A stretch of DNA of 46,248 bases, from contig CAKOKS010000008.1 in NCBI GenBank assembly GCA_934095845.1, positions 1 through 46,248 on the forward strand, read 5' to 3'. The notes beneath the pieces are model-generated. The model ran no database searches. It was not told where the DNA came from and saw only the letters and a program-made list of their open reading frames with translations. This DNA is from an uncultured Bacilli bacterium (GTDB taxonomy: Bacteria; Bacillota_I; Bacilli_A; RF39; UBA660). Of this stretch, positions 25,518 to 34,537 are shown one piece after another. The position numbers were made by a program, and so were the translations under genes. Numbering within the stretch: position 1 is the stretch's first letter; every line of letters starts with the position of its first letter.

Positions 25518-25532
25518 TTATCATCCTTTTTT
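25503..25532 (+). terminator. terminator overlapping the stop of the CotF-like gene
   Basis: A 9-bp perfect stem GATGATAAT/ATTATCATC (25503-25511 / 25517-25525) with a 5-nt loop and then CTTTTTT. The stop codon (25515-25517) is in the loop and stem. Confidence 0.85.
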
Positions 25533-27393
25533 ATTGAATAGATTCAAATAATTCTTCCCACTTATCATTTTTTTCTTTTAACTCATTTTTCTTTTCTTCT
25601 ATTTTGTCATTAACCTCTTGTAACTTTTTATAATCATTATAAACTTCAGGATTAAATGTTTCATTAGTAAGTTCGGTTATTTTCACTTCCAATTTAGCTA
25701 TTTCGTTTTCTAATCTGTTTATTTCTTTTTTTATTTCATAAGTATTCTTCGTAACTTTTTCCTTTTTTGGTATCTCCTGTTTTTTAATTTCTACTGCTAC
25801 TTCCTCATTCATCTTTTTTAAATATTCATCATATTTTTCTTCTGTAATATCAACACCATTTTTACTTAAAACAATTAATCTGTTAGCAATTTTTCCTGTA
25901 AAATAACGGTCATGTGAAACAAATATCAATGTTCCTTCATACATACTAAATATTTCTTCTAAATATTCTTTTGTTTTAATATCAATATGATTCGTTACCT
26001 CATCTAATATAAGTAAATTTGGTTTGAAAGAGAAAAGAATTGCTAATTTAAGTCTAACTTTTTCTCCACCACTTAGTACACTTATTTTTTTATACACATC
26101 ATCATTTTGAAATAAAAATGATCCTAAGTACGTTCTTATTTCTTCTTCATCCATACTTTTATTATTACTTTTAAATTCATCCAATATCGTAAAATCATTA
26201 GAATTAAATGTTAATAATTGATCAAAGTATTGTGGAGAAACATGTAATCCATAACTTATGTTTCCACTTAATGGTTGAAGTTTACCCGCTATCGTTTTTA
26301 AAAGAGTTGATTTACCTATACCATTTGGTCCGATTATAGCAACATGTTCACCTTTTTTAATTTCTGTATTAATTAAGAACATTTCTTTATCATAACCAAT
26401 ACTTAAATCTTCCATTTTTATAACAATTTTACTAGATTCTTCGTAATTATTTATATTAACCTTAATTGATTTTTTGTCCAAACTTGCTGGTTTATCTAAC
26501 ACATTTATTTTTTCTGCTTGTTTCAATTTAGAAAGTGCCATACTTGCTTTTGAAGGTTTATTTCTAAATTTTTCATATATTTGTGTTAATCTTTCTACTT
26601 CTTTAGTTTGAGCTTCATAGTCTCTAAGTTGTTTATTGTATCTTTCTACTCTATTTTTTTCATAAAAATCATAATTACCTGAATATTTGATAAGTTTTTT
26701 ATCACTTATTTCATATATTGTATTTACAATTTTATTTAAGAACATTCTATCATGGCTAACAATTATTATTGCTTTATTATAATGAGATAAATAATCTTCT
26801 AACCATTCAACTGTATCAACATCCAAATTATTTGTAGGTTCATCAAGAATCAATAAATCTGGTTCAGATAATAATAGTTTCATAAGAGCTATTTTTACTT
26901 GTTCTCCTCCAGAAAAATATTTAACTTGCTTTGATTTATCATCATCACTAAAGCCAAATTTTTTAATCATTAGTTCAACATTCTTTTTATAATTATATCC
27001 ACCTAACAATTTATAAGTGTTTGAAAGTTGACTATATTTTTCACTATTTTCAGCAGTAAAATTATTAAGAAGTTTTGCTAAGTCATTTTCTATTTTTATT
27101 AAATTCTTAAAAGGTTCGTTTAATGTATCGAGTAATGTATTTTCTAAATTTACTTGCACTTGCTCGATAACACCTATTTTGAATTTATCTGTGTTAGAAA
27201 TACTAAATTTTTCTTCACCTAATCCATTTACAAACATTGATGGATCTAAAATTGCTTTCAAAAGGGTTGATTTACCTGTTCCGTTTGGTCCAACTATACC
27301 GATTTTAGAATTATCATTTATATCCATATTTATATTTTCTAATAAATATTCACCATTAATATTAATTGCTGCATTTTTTATAACTATATTCAT
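25531..27393 (-). CDS. ABC-F family ATPase
   Basis: A 620-residue protein with two ABC domains and no membrane segments, acting on ribosomes. Domain 1 has Walker A GPNGTGKST (35-43), signature SGGEQ and Walker B LLILDEPTNNLD. A charged linker (about 235-300) connects to domain 2 with Walker A GPNGIGKST, LSGGEKVRLK and LLILDEVTNHID. A C-terminal coiled coil (about 555-615) is typical of Uup/YdiF-type members. Probable translation factor; an antibiotic-resistance role cannot be told from sequence. The gene overlaps the CpXC gene by 4 bp. Confidence 0.92.
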   Translation of the reverse strand: MNIVIKNAAININGEYLLENINMDINDNSKIGIVGPNGTGKSTLLKAILDPSMFVNGLGEEKFSISNTDKFKIGVIEQVQVNLENTLLDTLNEPFKNLIKIENDLAKLLNNFTAENSEKYSQLSNTYKLLGGYNYKKNVELMIKKFGFSDDDKSKQVKYFSGGEQVKIALMKLLLSEPDLLILDEPTNNLDVDTVEWLEDYLSHYNKAIIIVSHDRMFLNKIVNTIYEISDKKLIKYSGNYDFYEKNRVERYNKQLRDYEAQTKEVERLTQIYEKFRNKPSKASMALSKLKQAEKINVLDKPASLDKKSIKVNINNYEESSKIVIKMEDLSIGYDKEMFLINTEIKKGEHVAIIGPNGIGKSTLLKTIAGKLQPLSGNISYGLHVSPQYFDQLLTFNSNDFTILDEFKSNNKSMDEEEIRTYLGSFLFQNDDVYKKISVLSGGEKVRLKLAILFSFKPNLLILDEVTNHIDIKTKEYLEEIFSMYEGTLIFVSHDRYFTGKIANRLIVLSKNGVDITEEKYDEYLKKMNEEVAVEIKKQEIPKKEKVTKNTYEIKKEINRLENEIAKLEVKITELTNETFNPEVYNDYKKLQEVNDKIEEKKNELKEKNDKWEELFESIQ

Positions 27394-27932
27394 TTTTTCA
27401 CCCTAATGTATTTTTTATAACTATCATTGTCAATTTCAACATAGCCTTTTATTTTTTTTATTTTTGCATGACTTAAAAGATTTTCATAATTTTTGATACT
27501 AAATCCAAGATATTCTTTTGAAGTTATAGAATAAAAAATAATATTACTATTATCAATTGAATCAAATCTTAAAACATCATCTTCTTTATCAACCATATTT
27601 TTAATAAAATCTTTTATAAACTCAATTAAAATATCGTTCAATTGATTTGAAAATATTAATATTTTTTCTTTAAAGTCATCAAAATCATAGCATTCTCTTT
27701 TGATTAAGCTATCTTCATTTTCACCTTTTTTTAAATAGCTAATCGAATAATTGTTAAAATTTATTTCTAAAGGATACTCAGTTTGAAAAACAGTTTCACA
27801 TTTTGGACATTTGTTACTAAAAATTTTTCTAGAAATAATATCATCAACATCTTTTCCTTCGCAAAATTTCTTTAGTTTTATTCTAGTATTTTTACTGCAA
27901 TTTGGACATTTAACTGTTTCTTTAACTATCAT
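27390..27932 (-). CDS. CpXC domain protein
   Basis: A 180-residue protein with two zinc-ribbon-like pairs, CPNC (about 9-12) and CPKC (about 41-44), in the layout of the CpXC family, followed by FQTEYPLEINFNN. The rest is acidic and helical. Function of the family is unknown; the paired Cys suggest zinc binding. It is co-transcribed with the ABC-F gene, overlapping by 4 bp. Confidence 0.8.
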   Translation of the reverse strand: MIVKETVKCPNCSKNTRIKLKKFCEGKDVDDIISRKIFSNKCPKCETVFQTEYPLEINFNNYSISYLKKGENEDSLIKRECYDFDDFKEKILIFSNQLNDILIEFIKDFIKNMVDKEDDVLRFDSIDNSNIIFYSITSKEYLGFSIKNYENLLSHAKIKKIKGYVEIDNDSYKKYIRVKK

Positions 27933-28008
27933 ATCTTAAGTTCCTTTCAAAAATAATTATACCATATTAAATTTATTTATAATATAATAGAGGTTAGGAA
28001 GTGGTAGT

Positions 28009-29208
28009 ATGAGAAAATTTTTAATCGTGATCTTATGTTTTTTTGCTTGTTCATGTGCAAGTAAGTCAGACATTTTAATAAAAGAGGAAAAGAATTATGA
28101 TGTAAGTTATAATTCTAATAATTTTAATGTTTACAGTAAAGTTCAATTGAAAGATATTATAGATGATGAAAATATTGAGCTTTTAAATGGTGATGATTAT
28201 ATAGATACTGATACTTTAGGAGAAAAGGAATTTACTTTAAAATATTTACATGATGGTAAAAAATACAAAAAAGTTTTAAGTTATACCATAAGTGATAATG
28301 ATAAACCAATTCTAATAAATGTACCAAGTACTCAAACTGTTACTTTAAACAGTGAAGTTAACCCTTGTGATAAAGCAGTTTTTGCTGATAATTATGATAA
28401 AAAGCCTACATGCAATATTGAGGGTGAATATGATACGAAACAAGTTGGTACATATAATTTAACATATATTATAAGTGATTCATCAAATAATACAGTTTCT
28501 AAAAATCTAACATTTAACGTTGTAGTTCCAAGCAATAATACAACGACAACAAAAAAGCCAACAACAGCTGATACAAAAAGAAAGAAAATAAGTGAAGCAA
28601 TAGAACAATATAAAAATGAAAATACAATGATAGGTATTGATGTTTCTAGATATCAAGAAAACATTGATTTTGAAAAAGTAAAAAATTCTGGAGTTGAATT
28701 TGTTATTATTAGAATTGGTGTACAAAGTGGAGCTAAAAAAGATATTTCTATAGATTCGTATTACTTAGAAAATATTAAAAAAGCTAAAGAGGCAGGACTT
28801 CTTGTTGGGGTATATCTTTATTCAACTGCTATAAGCCCAGAAATTGCAAAGGAACAAGCTAAATGGGTAATAAAAACTTTAGATGGAGTAAAACTAGATT
28901 TTCCTATTGCATTTGACTGGGAAAACTGGCAATATTTTAGAGAGTATGAAATTAGCCTATATGACTTATCTAAATCATATTTATCTTTTGCAGAAGAAAT
29001 TGAAAAAAATGGATATAAAGCTATGCTTTATGGTTCAAAATATTATCTAGAAAATATGTGGTTAGATAAAGGAAATTATCCAGTATGGTTAGCCCATTAT
29101 ACGGATAAAACAAATTATTCAGGAGATCACATAATGTGGCAATATAGCGCAATCGGTGAAGTTGATGGAATTAATAACGCCGTTGACTTAGATGTTTATT
29201 ACAAATAA
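28009..29208 (+). CDS. GH25 lysozyme-like lipoprotein with an Ig-like domain
   Basis: A 399-residue exported protein. The N-terminus is a lipoprotein-type signal (FLIVILCFFACSCAS, lipid Cys at about 13 or 15). A bacterial Ig-like domain (about 95-172: DNDKPILINVPSTQTV ... NLTFNVVVP) and a Thr/Lys linker lead to a GH25 muramidase domain (about 205-397) with Asp211 (GIDVSRYQ) and the catalytic pair Asp303-Glu305 (AFDWENW). It would cut the glycan strands of peptidoglycan at the cell surface. It is flanked by converging genes and has its own terminator. Confidence 0.92.
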   Translation: MRKFLIVILCFFACSCASKSDILIKEEKNYDVSYNSNNFNVYSKVQLKDIIDDENIELLNGDDYIDTDTLGEKEFTLKYLHDGKKYKKVLSYTISDNDKPILINVPSTQTVTLNSEVNPCDKAVFADNYDKKPTCNIEGEYDTKQVGTYNLTYIISDSSNNTVSKNLTFNVVVPSNNTTTTKKPTTADTKRKKISEAIEQYKNENTMIGIDVSRYQENIDFEKVKNSGVEFVIIRIGVQSGAKKDISIDSYYLENIKKAKEAGLLVGVYLYSTAISPEIAKEQAKWVIKTLDGVKLDFPIAFDWENWQYFREYEISLYDLSKSYLSFAEEIEKNGYKAMLYGSKYYLENMWLDKGNYPVWLAHYTDKTNYSGDHIMWQYSAIGEVDGINNAVDLDVYYK

Positions 29209-29236
29209 AAGAGTGTTCAAAATTGAACACTTTTTT
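29208..29236. terminator. bidirectional terminator after the GH25 gene
   Basis: A perfect 8-bp stem GTGTTCAA/TTGAACAC (29213-29220 / 29223-29230) with a 2-nt centre, flanked by AAAAGA on the left and TTTTTT on the right. It serves both the GH25 gene and the converging gene ending at 29235. Confidence 0.85.
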
Positions 29237-29648
29237 AAATTCCTGTTTCAAATTCTTTATACCATTTAGAAACTAAATCATTACGATATAAATCATTTCT
29301 TAAATATTCTTGATATTCTTGTTTAGACATCAAATCTTCTTTACTTCTTTTAAATTCTAAAAATTGTCTTTCTTTTTTTAATTCTTCCATATATTTAGAA
29401 AGTAAAATTAGTTTATAATTTAAACATTCATCATTTAAATTGAATCTTAAAGCAATATCATCCATTTTGAATTTATCATATTCTTTTTCTAAATCATAAT
29501 TACCAGATATATCAATTGTATTTGCTTGATAATTTTTTATCTTAGTTAAATAGTAAGAAATGTCATCTTTAAAATTATCTTTAATTTTTCTTACATCTTC
29601 TTTATCAGAAGAAAGCATATTGTATAGTTCATCGTATTCATCATTCAT
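29235..29648 (-). CDS. hypothetical helical protein
   Basis: A 137-residue, highly charged protein, predicted all-helical or coiled coil (LILLSKYMEELKKERQFLEFKRSKEDLMSKQEYQEYL). No motif recognised. It follows the 513-frame gene by 3 bp and so belongs to the same operon of unknown genes (33391 to 29235). Confidence 0.65.
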   Translation of the reverse strand: MNDEYDELYNMLSSDKEDVRKIKDNFKDDISYYLTKIKNYQANTIDISGNYDLEKEYDKFKMDDIALRFNLNDECLNYKLILLSKYMEELKKERQFLEFKRSKEDLMSKQEYQEYLRNDLYRNDLVSKWYKEFETGI

Positions 29649-29651
29649 GAT

Positions 29652-31169
29652 CTACATACCTCCTTTTGATTTAACGCTACTTTTTTCCATTATTTCTAAT
29701 TTATCTATTTTGCTTGCAAGTATGTTATACTCTTCTTTAGTTACTAAAGAATATTCTAGAGCATCATTAAGTTCTAAATAAAAATCTGATTTTGCATATT
29801 CAAATTTTATACTATATCCAACAATTTCTGCTTTATTGGCATTGTATTCTATATTCAAAAGCAGTTTTTTAATATCTATTATTTTTTCAATAAATTGATT
29901 AATAATTAACTTATTCGGAAGAATCTTTATAGTATTTCTCTTTTCTTCAATAATCATTTCTACTTCATAAAGAGCTGACTGAGCTTCACTAAATTCTTTG
30001 TCACTAGATACTCTTTTTCCTACTTCATACTCTAGTTTATTAACTTCATTTTGTAGCTCATTTAATTCAGTTTCAGTTTCGGCATTTAAGGCATTATTCT
30101 TTAACACACGAATTTTGCCAACCATTGCATCAACATAATCTTCTGAATTATTTTTAAATATATGCAATTCTCTTTCTTTTTTGGGTATTATATTTAAATT
30201 TATATTTTGAGCAATTCCATTAATGTAAGGAGTCAAATCAACTTTTACTTCTTCATACATTTTATAAAATTCAGTAGTTAAAGTATTTAAATCTTCTACA
30301 GTTGAAGCATTATTTACTGCTTGCTCCATTCTTCTAAATTGATCTATAAAATATTTTTCTTTATTAGAATATGTTACATTAGTTTCTAAAGATTTTATGT
30401 CATTATCACTTAAAATAACGGGTACTTCTAAAGTTGTCTCTAAATCATTGTTTTTCTTATTTAATTCGACTCCAATTTCAGTTACAAGTGAAGGATTTTC
30501 TTTAGTTCTGTTTAATTGTTCTTCTCTCTCTTGATTTCTTGTATATTCAAGATCAACAATTCTTTTAACTACCTCTGTTAATTCATATTTATTTCCACTT
30601 ATCATAACTTCAGTGGAATTTATCATCATATCAGGAAGTTGATACATTATATAATCTTCTACACTTAAACCAACCTCGGTAATAATAGAATTTCTAATAC
30701 TTGGATCAATATACTCTAACATACTTTCCAATATTTCTTTTTTATCTTCTTCAGTCATTTCAACATATTTATTTCTTATTAAACCTTCATATACTTCATA
30801 TATGTCTTTTCTATTTTCTCCCCATGAAATTAAAAATTCTTCATCAGCACGTAAAAAAGCTTCCCTAAGATATTCCTCTACATTAACTTCAAGGCCACTT
30901 GCAAGAATAATATTTTCTTCATATCCTTTATGAGACATTTTCAATTCTTTAATAACACGATTAATATACATATTTTTATTAGTTAAAACTACACGATTAT
31001 AGTATTTTGATACTAAATAGTTAACAAATTCTTGAGGTGCCATAGAATTCATCTTATCTTCTTCATATTTTTGAACAAAATAAGAGAATGAATAAAGTTT
31101 TCCTTGGCATCTTGTTACTCCATGTAATAATTTTTCAGGTAATAAAGATTTTATTTCGTTTTTTAACAT
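29652..31169 (-). CDS. hypothetical large helical protein
   Basis: A protein of about 505 residues, not recognised. The first part (about 1-150) has LLPEKLLHGVTRCQGKLYSFSYFVQKY and a Lys/Tyr-rich stretch; the rest is mostly charged helices (for example ELNELQNEVNKLEYEVGKR) with no membrane segment or signal. I use the ATG at 31169, where AGGATG lies about 9 nt upstream; an in-frame ATG at 31193 has no ribosome site. Penultimate gene of the unknown operon. Confidence 0.7.
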   Translation of the reverse strand: MLKNEIKSLLPEKLLHGVTRCQGKLYSFSYFVQKYEEDKMNSMAPQEFVNYLVSKYYNRVVLTNKNMYINRVIKELKMSHKGYEENIILASGLEVNVEEYLREAFLRADEEFLISWGENRKDIYEVYEGLIRNKYVEMTEEDKKEILESMLEYIDPSIRNSIITEVGLSVEDYIMYQLPDMMINSTEVMISGNKYELTEVVKRIVDLEYTRNQEREEQLNRTKENPSLVTEIGVELNKKNNDLETTLEVPVILSDNDIKSLETNVTYSNKEKYFIDQFRRMEQAVNNASTVEDLNTLTTEFYKMYEEVKVDLTPYINGIAQNINLNIIPKKERELHIFKNNSEDYVDAMVGKIRVLKNNALNAETETELNELQNEVNKLEYEVGKRVSSDKEFSEAQSALYEVEMIIEEKRNTIKILPNKLIINQFIEKIIDIKKLLLNIEYNANKAEIVGYSIKFEYAKSDFYLELNDALEYSLVTKEEYNILASKIDKLEIMEKSSVKSKGGM

Positions 31170-31232
31170 GTATATCATCCTAACTAAACACATTATATCA
31201 TTATTAGATTTTATTGTAAATGCTGTTAAATA

Positions 31233-31517
31233 TTAATTATTTGGTAAGTATTGATCTTCATAAATAGGTGCAGCTGTTGTAGTAGTCGTTGTATTTTTAG
31301 TAACAGGAGCAGCCGTTGTAGTTGTTGTAGTTTCCACAGTTATTTCTGTTTTAGTTGTAACACTTGTTGTAGAAGATGTTGTTGTTAAATCAATTAAGTG
31401 TTTATCAGCATCTTTTATTTTTTTATTATAGTTTATAAATAATAATATAGTTAAAATTAAAATAATTAATAATAAAACTGATATTATTATATTTTGAATC
31501 AACCTTTTTTTCTTCAT
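31233..31517 (-). CDS. small membrane protein with a Thr/Ala-rich external tail
   Basis: A 94-residue protein: basic start (KKKRLIQN), one membrane segment (about 9-29) and an external tail made of Thr runs alternating with AAP (about 46-85), ending EDQYLPNN. The tail resembles the Thr-rich linkers of surface proteins and could be glycosylated, but no domain follows it. Part of the operon of unknown genes. Confidence 0.65.
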   Translation of the reverse strand: MKKKRLIQNIIISVLLLIILILTILLFINYNKKIKDADKHLIDLTTTSSTTSVTTKTEITVETTTTTTAAPVTKNTTTTTTAAPIYEDQYLPNN

Positions 31518-31525
31518 ATTAACCT

Positions 31526-31879
31526 CTATAAAATTTCAACATCTTTTTTACAAACATTTAATACTTCATTCTTTGTTTCTAATGGAACATTTACTGATAT
31601 AAAAGAATTATTATTAATATCTTCTATTTCAGTAATATAAATATTATCTTTTATAATTTCAATAACATTATTATCAACTAAATATTTCTTTACAGTTTCC
31701 TCATCTATAAATTGATCTACCTTAGGAACAAAAATAGTTAAGCATAAAACATCGTTCATATAAAATTCTTCTAATCTTATTGGCATATCATCAATAGAAA
31801 AATCTAAAACACCTACATTACAAACAGATGTGTCACTTGTAAAATCTATATTAGATCTATCAATTTTTTCATATTTCAT
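31526..31879 (-). CDS. hypothetical protein
   Basis: A 117-residue soluble acidic protein, not recognised. Alternating strands and helices (VGVLDFSIDD, VLCLTIFVPKVDQFID, ISVNVPL) suggest a small alpha/beta domain. It lies 2 bp after the 31882 gene and 8 bp before the Thr-rich membrane protein, so it is clearly in the same operon. Confidence 0.65.
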   Translation of the reverse strand: MKYEKIDRSNIDFTSDTSVCNVGVLDFSIDDMPIRLEEFYMNDVLCLTIFVPKVDQFIDEETVKKYLVDNNVIEIIKDNIYITEIEDINNNSFISVNVPLETKNEVLNVCKKDVEIL

Positions 31880-31881
31880 TT

Positions 31882-32076
31882 TTATTCCTCATTTCTAACT
31901 AGTTCTATAAAAACTTTTTCTATATCTTTTTCTGGTACTCCCAATTCTCTTAAAATGCTATATGATGTTTCAATATCCATATTTAGAAATGCATCTTCAA
32001 ATTTTAAAATATTAGAAATTAATTTTTTATTTTCACCATTGTATTTTTCTGCTAGTTTTCTTATTTTATTAATCAT
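31882..32076 (-). CDS. small helical protein
   Basis: A 64-residue helical protein (INKIRKLAEKYNGENKKLISNILKFEDAFLNMD ..., VPEKDIEKVFIELV), not recognised. I use the ATG at 32076 with GGTGTAGG upstream; a longer frame from 32109 overlaps the preceding gene. It lacks the leader/core layout of a RiPP precursor. Confidence 0.65.
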   Translation of the reverse strand: MINKIRKLAEKYNGENKKLISNILKFEDAFLNMDIETSYSILRELGVPEKDIEKVFIELVRNEE

Positions 32077-32089
32077 ACCTACACCACTT

Positions 32090-33391
32090 TTAAATATATA
32101 TTTTTTCATAAGATGTTAATTCATCTGTACTTATTATCCTAATAGGATTTATTTTTGTAATTGAATTTAAATCTATAAATAAGTTTCTATCTTTAAGTTT
32201 TACTAAAGTATAAAAATTATAATTAATATCATTTTTCTTTCGATAAAATTCAATTTTATATTGATCATTATTAGGATAAAAAATATTAAATACTTTTCTT
32301 TGATATCTATAATTTTGAATAGTTGATTTTCTTGTTAATAACTTAATTAATAAATGTATTTTATTATTATCACTTAAATTTATTTTATTGGTATAAAGTT
32401 CAACATTATTTTTAAATTCATCTTGTTGCTCTTTAGTATTTTCTAAATATTCTTTAACTTTTAAATATAAGTTATTATCATTAATTGTTACTGAATTTTC
32501 ATCTAATTCATTATTTATTGTAAATGTTATATCATATTTTTTTAAATATAATTTTTTTGAATCACCAAAGTCATAAGCTATTTTTAAATTTTTTAAAAGA
32601 GTACAAAATATAGTTATAAATTGTTCTATGGAAATCTTAGATTCCTGATTTATTTCAAAGATATTTTTTTGAGTTACATTAATTTCAAAGTTATCAACTA
32701 ATGGAATTAATTTCAAATAATAAAATAATAATTTTTCTACATTTGTAAAAGTCTTTAACATTGATTCATTTAAATTATCTAAAAATTCATCATTAATAAC
32801 ATACTTTAAAATTAACTCATGACTTACTCTTAAATCATAATTACATTTATTACAAAGATTCTCTATTCTTTCATATAATTCTATAGGTAATTTGTATTTA
32901 TTAACTAGTTCTAGTTTCTTTAATTTATTTAAATAATCAACTAGTTCATTTTCCGAACTTACATAAAGTAATTTGTTATATTCATTGTCATCTTTTAACT
33001 CTTTTATTAAATCAAATTTCAAGTAGTCATTATAACTTAAAATAACTGCAATTCTTTCTAAAATAAGGCTTTCATTTTCTTTTTTAGAATAATCTTCACA
33101 AAAAGCAAATAATTCACTTTTTTCAACAAAAATATTTTCATTTTCATATTTAAAACAAATATAGCTTAATTGTTTATTTTCTAAACAAGCAAGTATAAAT
33201 AAATATACCCCTTTTTGTTTTAAACAATATTCATATAATTTTTCTTTATTATCAAAAAAACGTTTATAATTGATGCCACTTTTAAAATATAATGTATTTT
33301 CATAAATAGGAATATCTCTATTTAGTAACTCTTCTTGAGTATAAAATACACTAATATCTAAGTTTATTTCATAAGATCTAATCCTATTCAT
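32090..33391 (-). CDS. hypothetical protein, possible degenerate transglutaminase fold
   Basis: A 433-residue soluble protein, not recognised as a whole. The region about 250-280 (ESKISIEQFITIFCTLLKNLKIAYDFGD) has the shape of the transglutaminase helix that carries the catalytic Cys, but the Cys position is not Cys. Near the end, NYNFYTLVKLKDRNLFIDLNS is shaped like the HxxV...DP strands with Tyr in place of His. If right, this is an inactive relative. First gene of the operon that runs to 29235; an intact transglutaminase-like gene lies nearby at 34538. Confidence 0.6.
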   Translation of the reverse strand: MNRIRSYEINLDISVFYTQEELLNRDIPIYENTLYFKSGINYKRFFDNKEKLYEYCLKQKGVYLFILACLENKQLSYICFKYENENIFVEKSELFAFCEDYSKKENESLILERIAVILSYNDYLKFDLIKELKDDNEYNKLLYVSSENELVDYLNKLKKLELVNKYKLPIELYERIENLCNKCNYDLRVSHELILKYVINDEFLDNLNESMLKTFTNVEKLLFYYLKLIPLVDNFEINVTQKNIFEINQESKISIEQFITIFCTLLKNLKIAYDFGDSKKLYLKKYDITFTINNELDENSVTINDNNLYLKVKEYLENTKEQQDEFKNNVELYTNKINLSDNNKIHLLIKLLTRKSTIQNYRYQRKVFNIFYPNNDQYKIEFYRKKNDINYNFYTLVKLKDRNLFIDLNSITKINPIRIISTDELTSYEKIYI

Positions 33392-33419
33392 AGTATCACC
33401 TTAATTATTATAACATAGT

Positions 33420-34220
33420 TTACTTATTGATAAAATGACATTTTTTACAAAGCTCTTCACATTTTTTATTATTTAAAAATCCATTCAACATATTTTGATA
33501 TCTACGACTATTAATTATATCTTCTAGACTATCTTGATAAATATTTCCAAGTTTTATTGTCCCTTTTGAATCTAAACAGCAAGGAACAACTGTACCATCA
33601 ACCAATATTCCTATATGATCCTTTAAAGCATAACATGTACCAATTTCATTTATGTTAGTTTCATCTAAACTTGGCCAAGTAAATTCTTCATGAAAATCTA
33701 AAAACACATTATTTTCAAGCTTTATACCCTTATTAGAAATTTCATCTATTTCAAAATTATATTTAGATTTTAAAATATTTAAAATAGACTCTGTATTTTC
33801 ATTTTTTACCCATATTCGATAAGAAATATATGTATTTTGTTTTAAATTATCTACTACCGAAAAAATATCATTCATATAGTTTTCTAAACTTTTGCCATTA
33901 GATGAATCAAAACTCTGAAGTGAGATATTTATTTGTCGAATATTTTTATTTTCTTTTATTCTATTTATTAAGTATCCATTTGTAGTTATATTAACAAAAA
34001 AATTTTCAGAAGCTAAATTAATTAAATCATTTATTTCAGGATGCATCAATGGTTCTCCAAGTATGTGAAGATAAACGTATTTTGTATAATTTTTTATTTT
34101 ATTTAATATATTTATAAAATCATCTTGTTTCATAAATTCTTTTTTTCTACTATTATGAATACAAAACTTACAATTCAAATTACAATTATTAGTTATCTCT
34201 ATATAAACTTTTTTGTACAT
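33420..34220 (-). CDS. radical SAM/SPASM domain protein
   Basis: A radical SAM enzyme of about 266 residues. The SAM-cluster motif is Cys13-x3-Cys17-x2-Cys20 (NCNLNCKFCIHN) near the N-terminus. The C-terminal third is SPASM-like: VVPCCLDSKGTIKLGNIYQDSLEDI and then CEELCKKCHF, providing ligands for a further Fe-S cluster. Such proteins modify peptides or small molecules. I place the start at 34220, 8 nt after GGAG, because the earlier in-frame start at 34253 lacks a ribosome site. No convincing peptide substrate lies next to it. Confidence 0.88.
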   Translation of the reverse strand: MYKKVYIEITNNCNLNCKFCIHNSRKKEFMKQDDFINILNKIKNYTKYVYLHILGEPLMHPEINDLINLASENFFVNITTNGYLINRIKENKNIRQINISLQSFDSSNGKSLENYMNDIFSVVDNLKQNTYISYRIWVKNENTESILNILKSKYNFEIDEISNKGIKLENNVFLDFHEEFTWPSLDETNINEIGTCYALKDHIGILVDGTVVPCCLDSKGTIKLGNIYQDSLEDIINSRRYQNMLNGFLNNKKCEELCKKCHFINK

Positions 34221-34261
34221 ATAATCACTCCATTTATTTATTATAACATGCATATTTTATA

Positions 34262-34290
34262 TTGAATATTAAAATAAGTTATGATAAAAT
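34262..34290 (+). promoter_or_regulatory. promoter of tRNA-Trp
   Basis: TTGAAT (34262-34267), a 17-bp spacer and TAAAAT (34285-34290), about 19 bp before the tRNA-Trp 5' end. Confidence 0.65.
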
Positions 34291-34308
34291 AACTTTGTTA
34301 TCAGACCT

Positions 34309-34382
34309 AGGGGATTGGTCAAATGGTATGATAGGGGTCTCCAAAACCTTTGGTGGGAGTTCGATTCTCTCATCCCCTGCCA
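34309..34382 (+). tRNA. tRNA-Trp (CCA)
   Basis: Acceptor AGGGGAT/ATCCCCT with discriminator G, D arm GTCA/TGAT, anticodon stem GGGGT/ACCTT with loop CTCCAAA giving anticodon CCA, and T loop TTCGATT. CCA end encoded. The anticodon reads UGG only, which supports the standard code. Confidence 0.96.
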
Positions 34383-34422
34383 GTATGATGATTTGAACTT
34401 TTTAGTTCATAAAATAGATTAG

Positions 34423-34447
34423 CTAACTAGAAATAGTTAGTTTTTTT
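34423..34447 (+). terminator. terminator of tRNA-Trp
   Basis: A perfect 7-bp stem CTAACTA/TAGTTAG with a 4-nt loop, followed by seven T. A second small hairpin, TGAACT/AGTTCA, lies just upstream. Confidence 0.85.
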
Positions 34448-34477
34448 ATGAAATTGTTTATTAAATACTTATAGTAG

Positions 34478-34506
34478 TTGACATATAACATAATACATTC
34501 TAATAT
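34478..34506 (+). promoter_or_regulatory. promoter of the transglutaminase-like gene
   Basis: Perfect TTGACA (34478-34483), a 17-bp spacer and TAATAT (34501-34506), about 30 bp before the ATG. Confidence 0.75.
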
Positions 34507-34537
34507 ATACAACTAAAAAAAGGGAAAAGAAGGATTT

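Noticed and set aside
31245..31390. Repeated ACA/GTT triplets resembling a short tandem repeat or CRISPR-like array
   Set aside because: They are codons of a Thr/Ala-rich protein tail; there are no equal spacers or palindromic repeats.
31882..32109. RiPP precursor for the radical SAM/SPASM enzyme
   Set aside because: The small protein is a charged helical polypeptide with no leader/core boundary and few modifiable residues at its C-terminus.
34309..34382. Mycoplasma-type genetic code (UGA as Trp)
   Set aside because: tRNA-Trp has anticodon CCA and genes such as topB end in TGA in the expected place.
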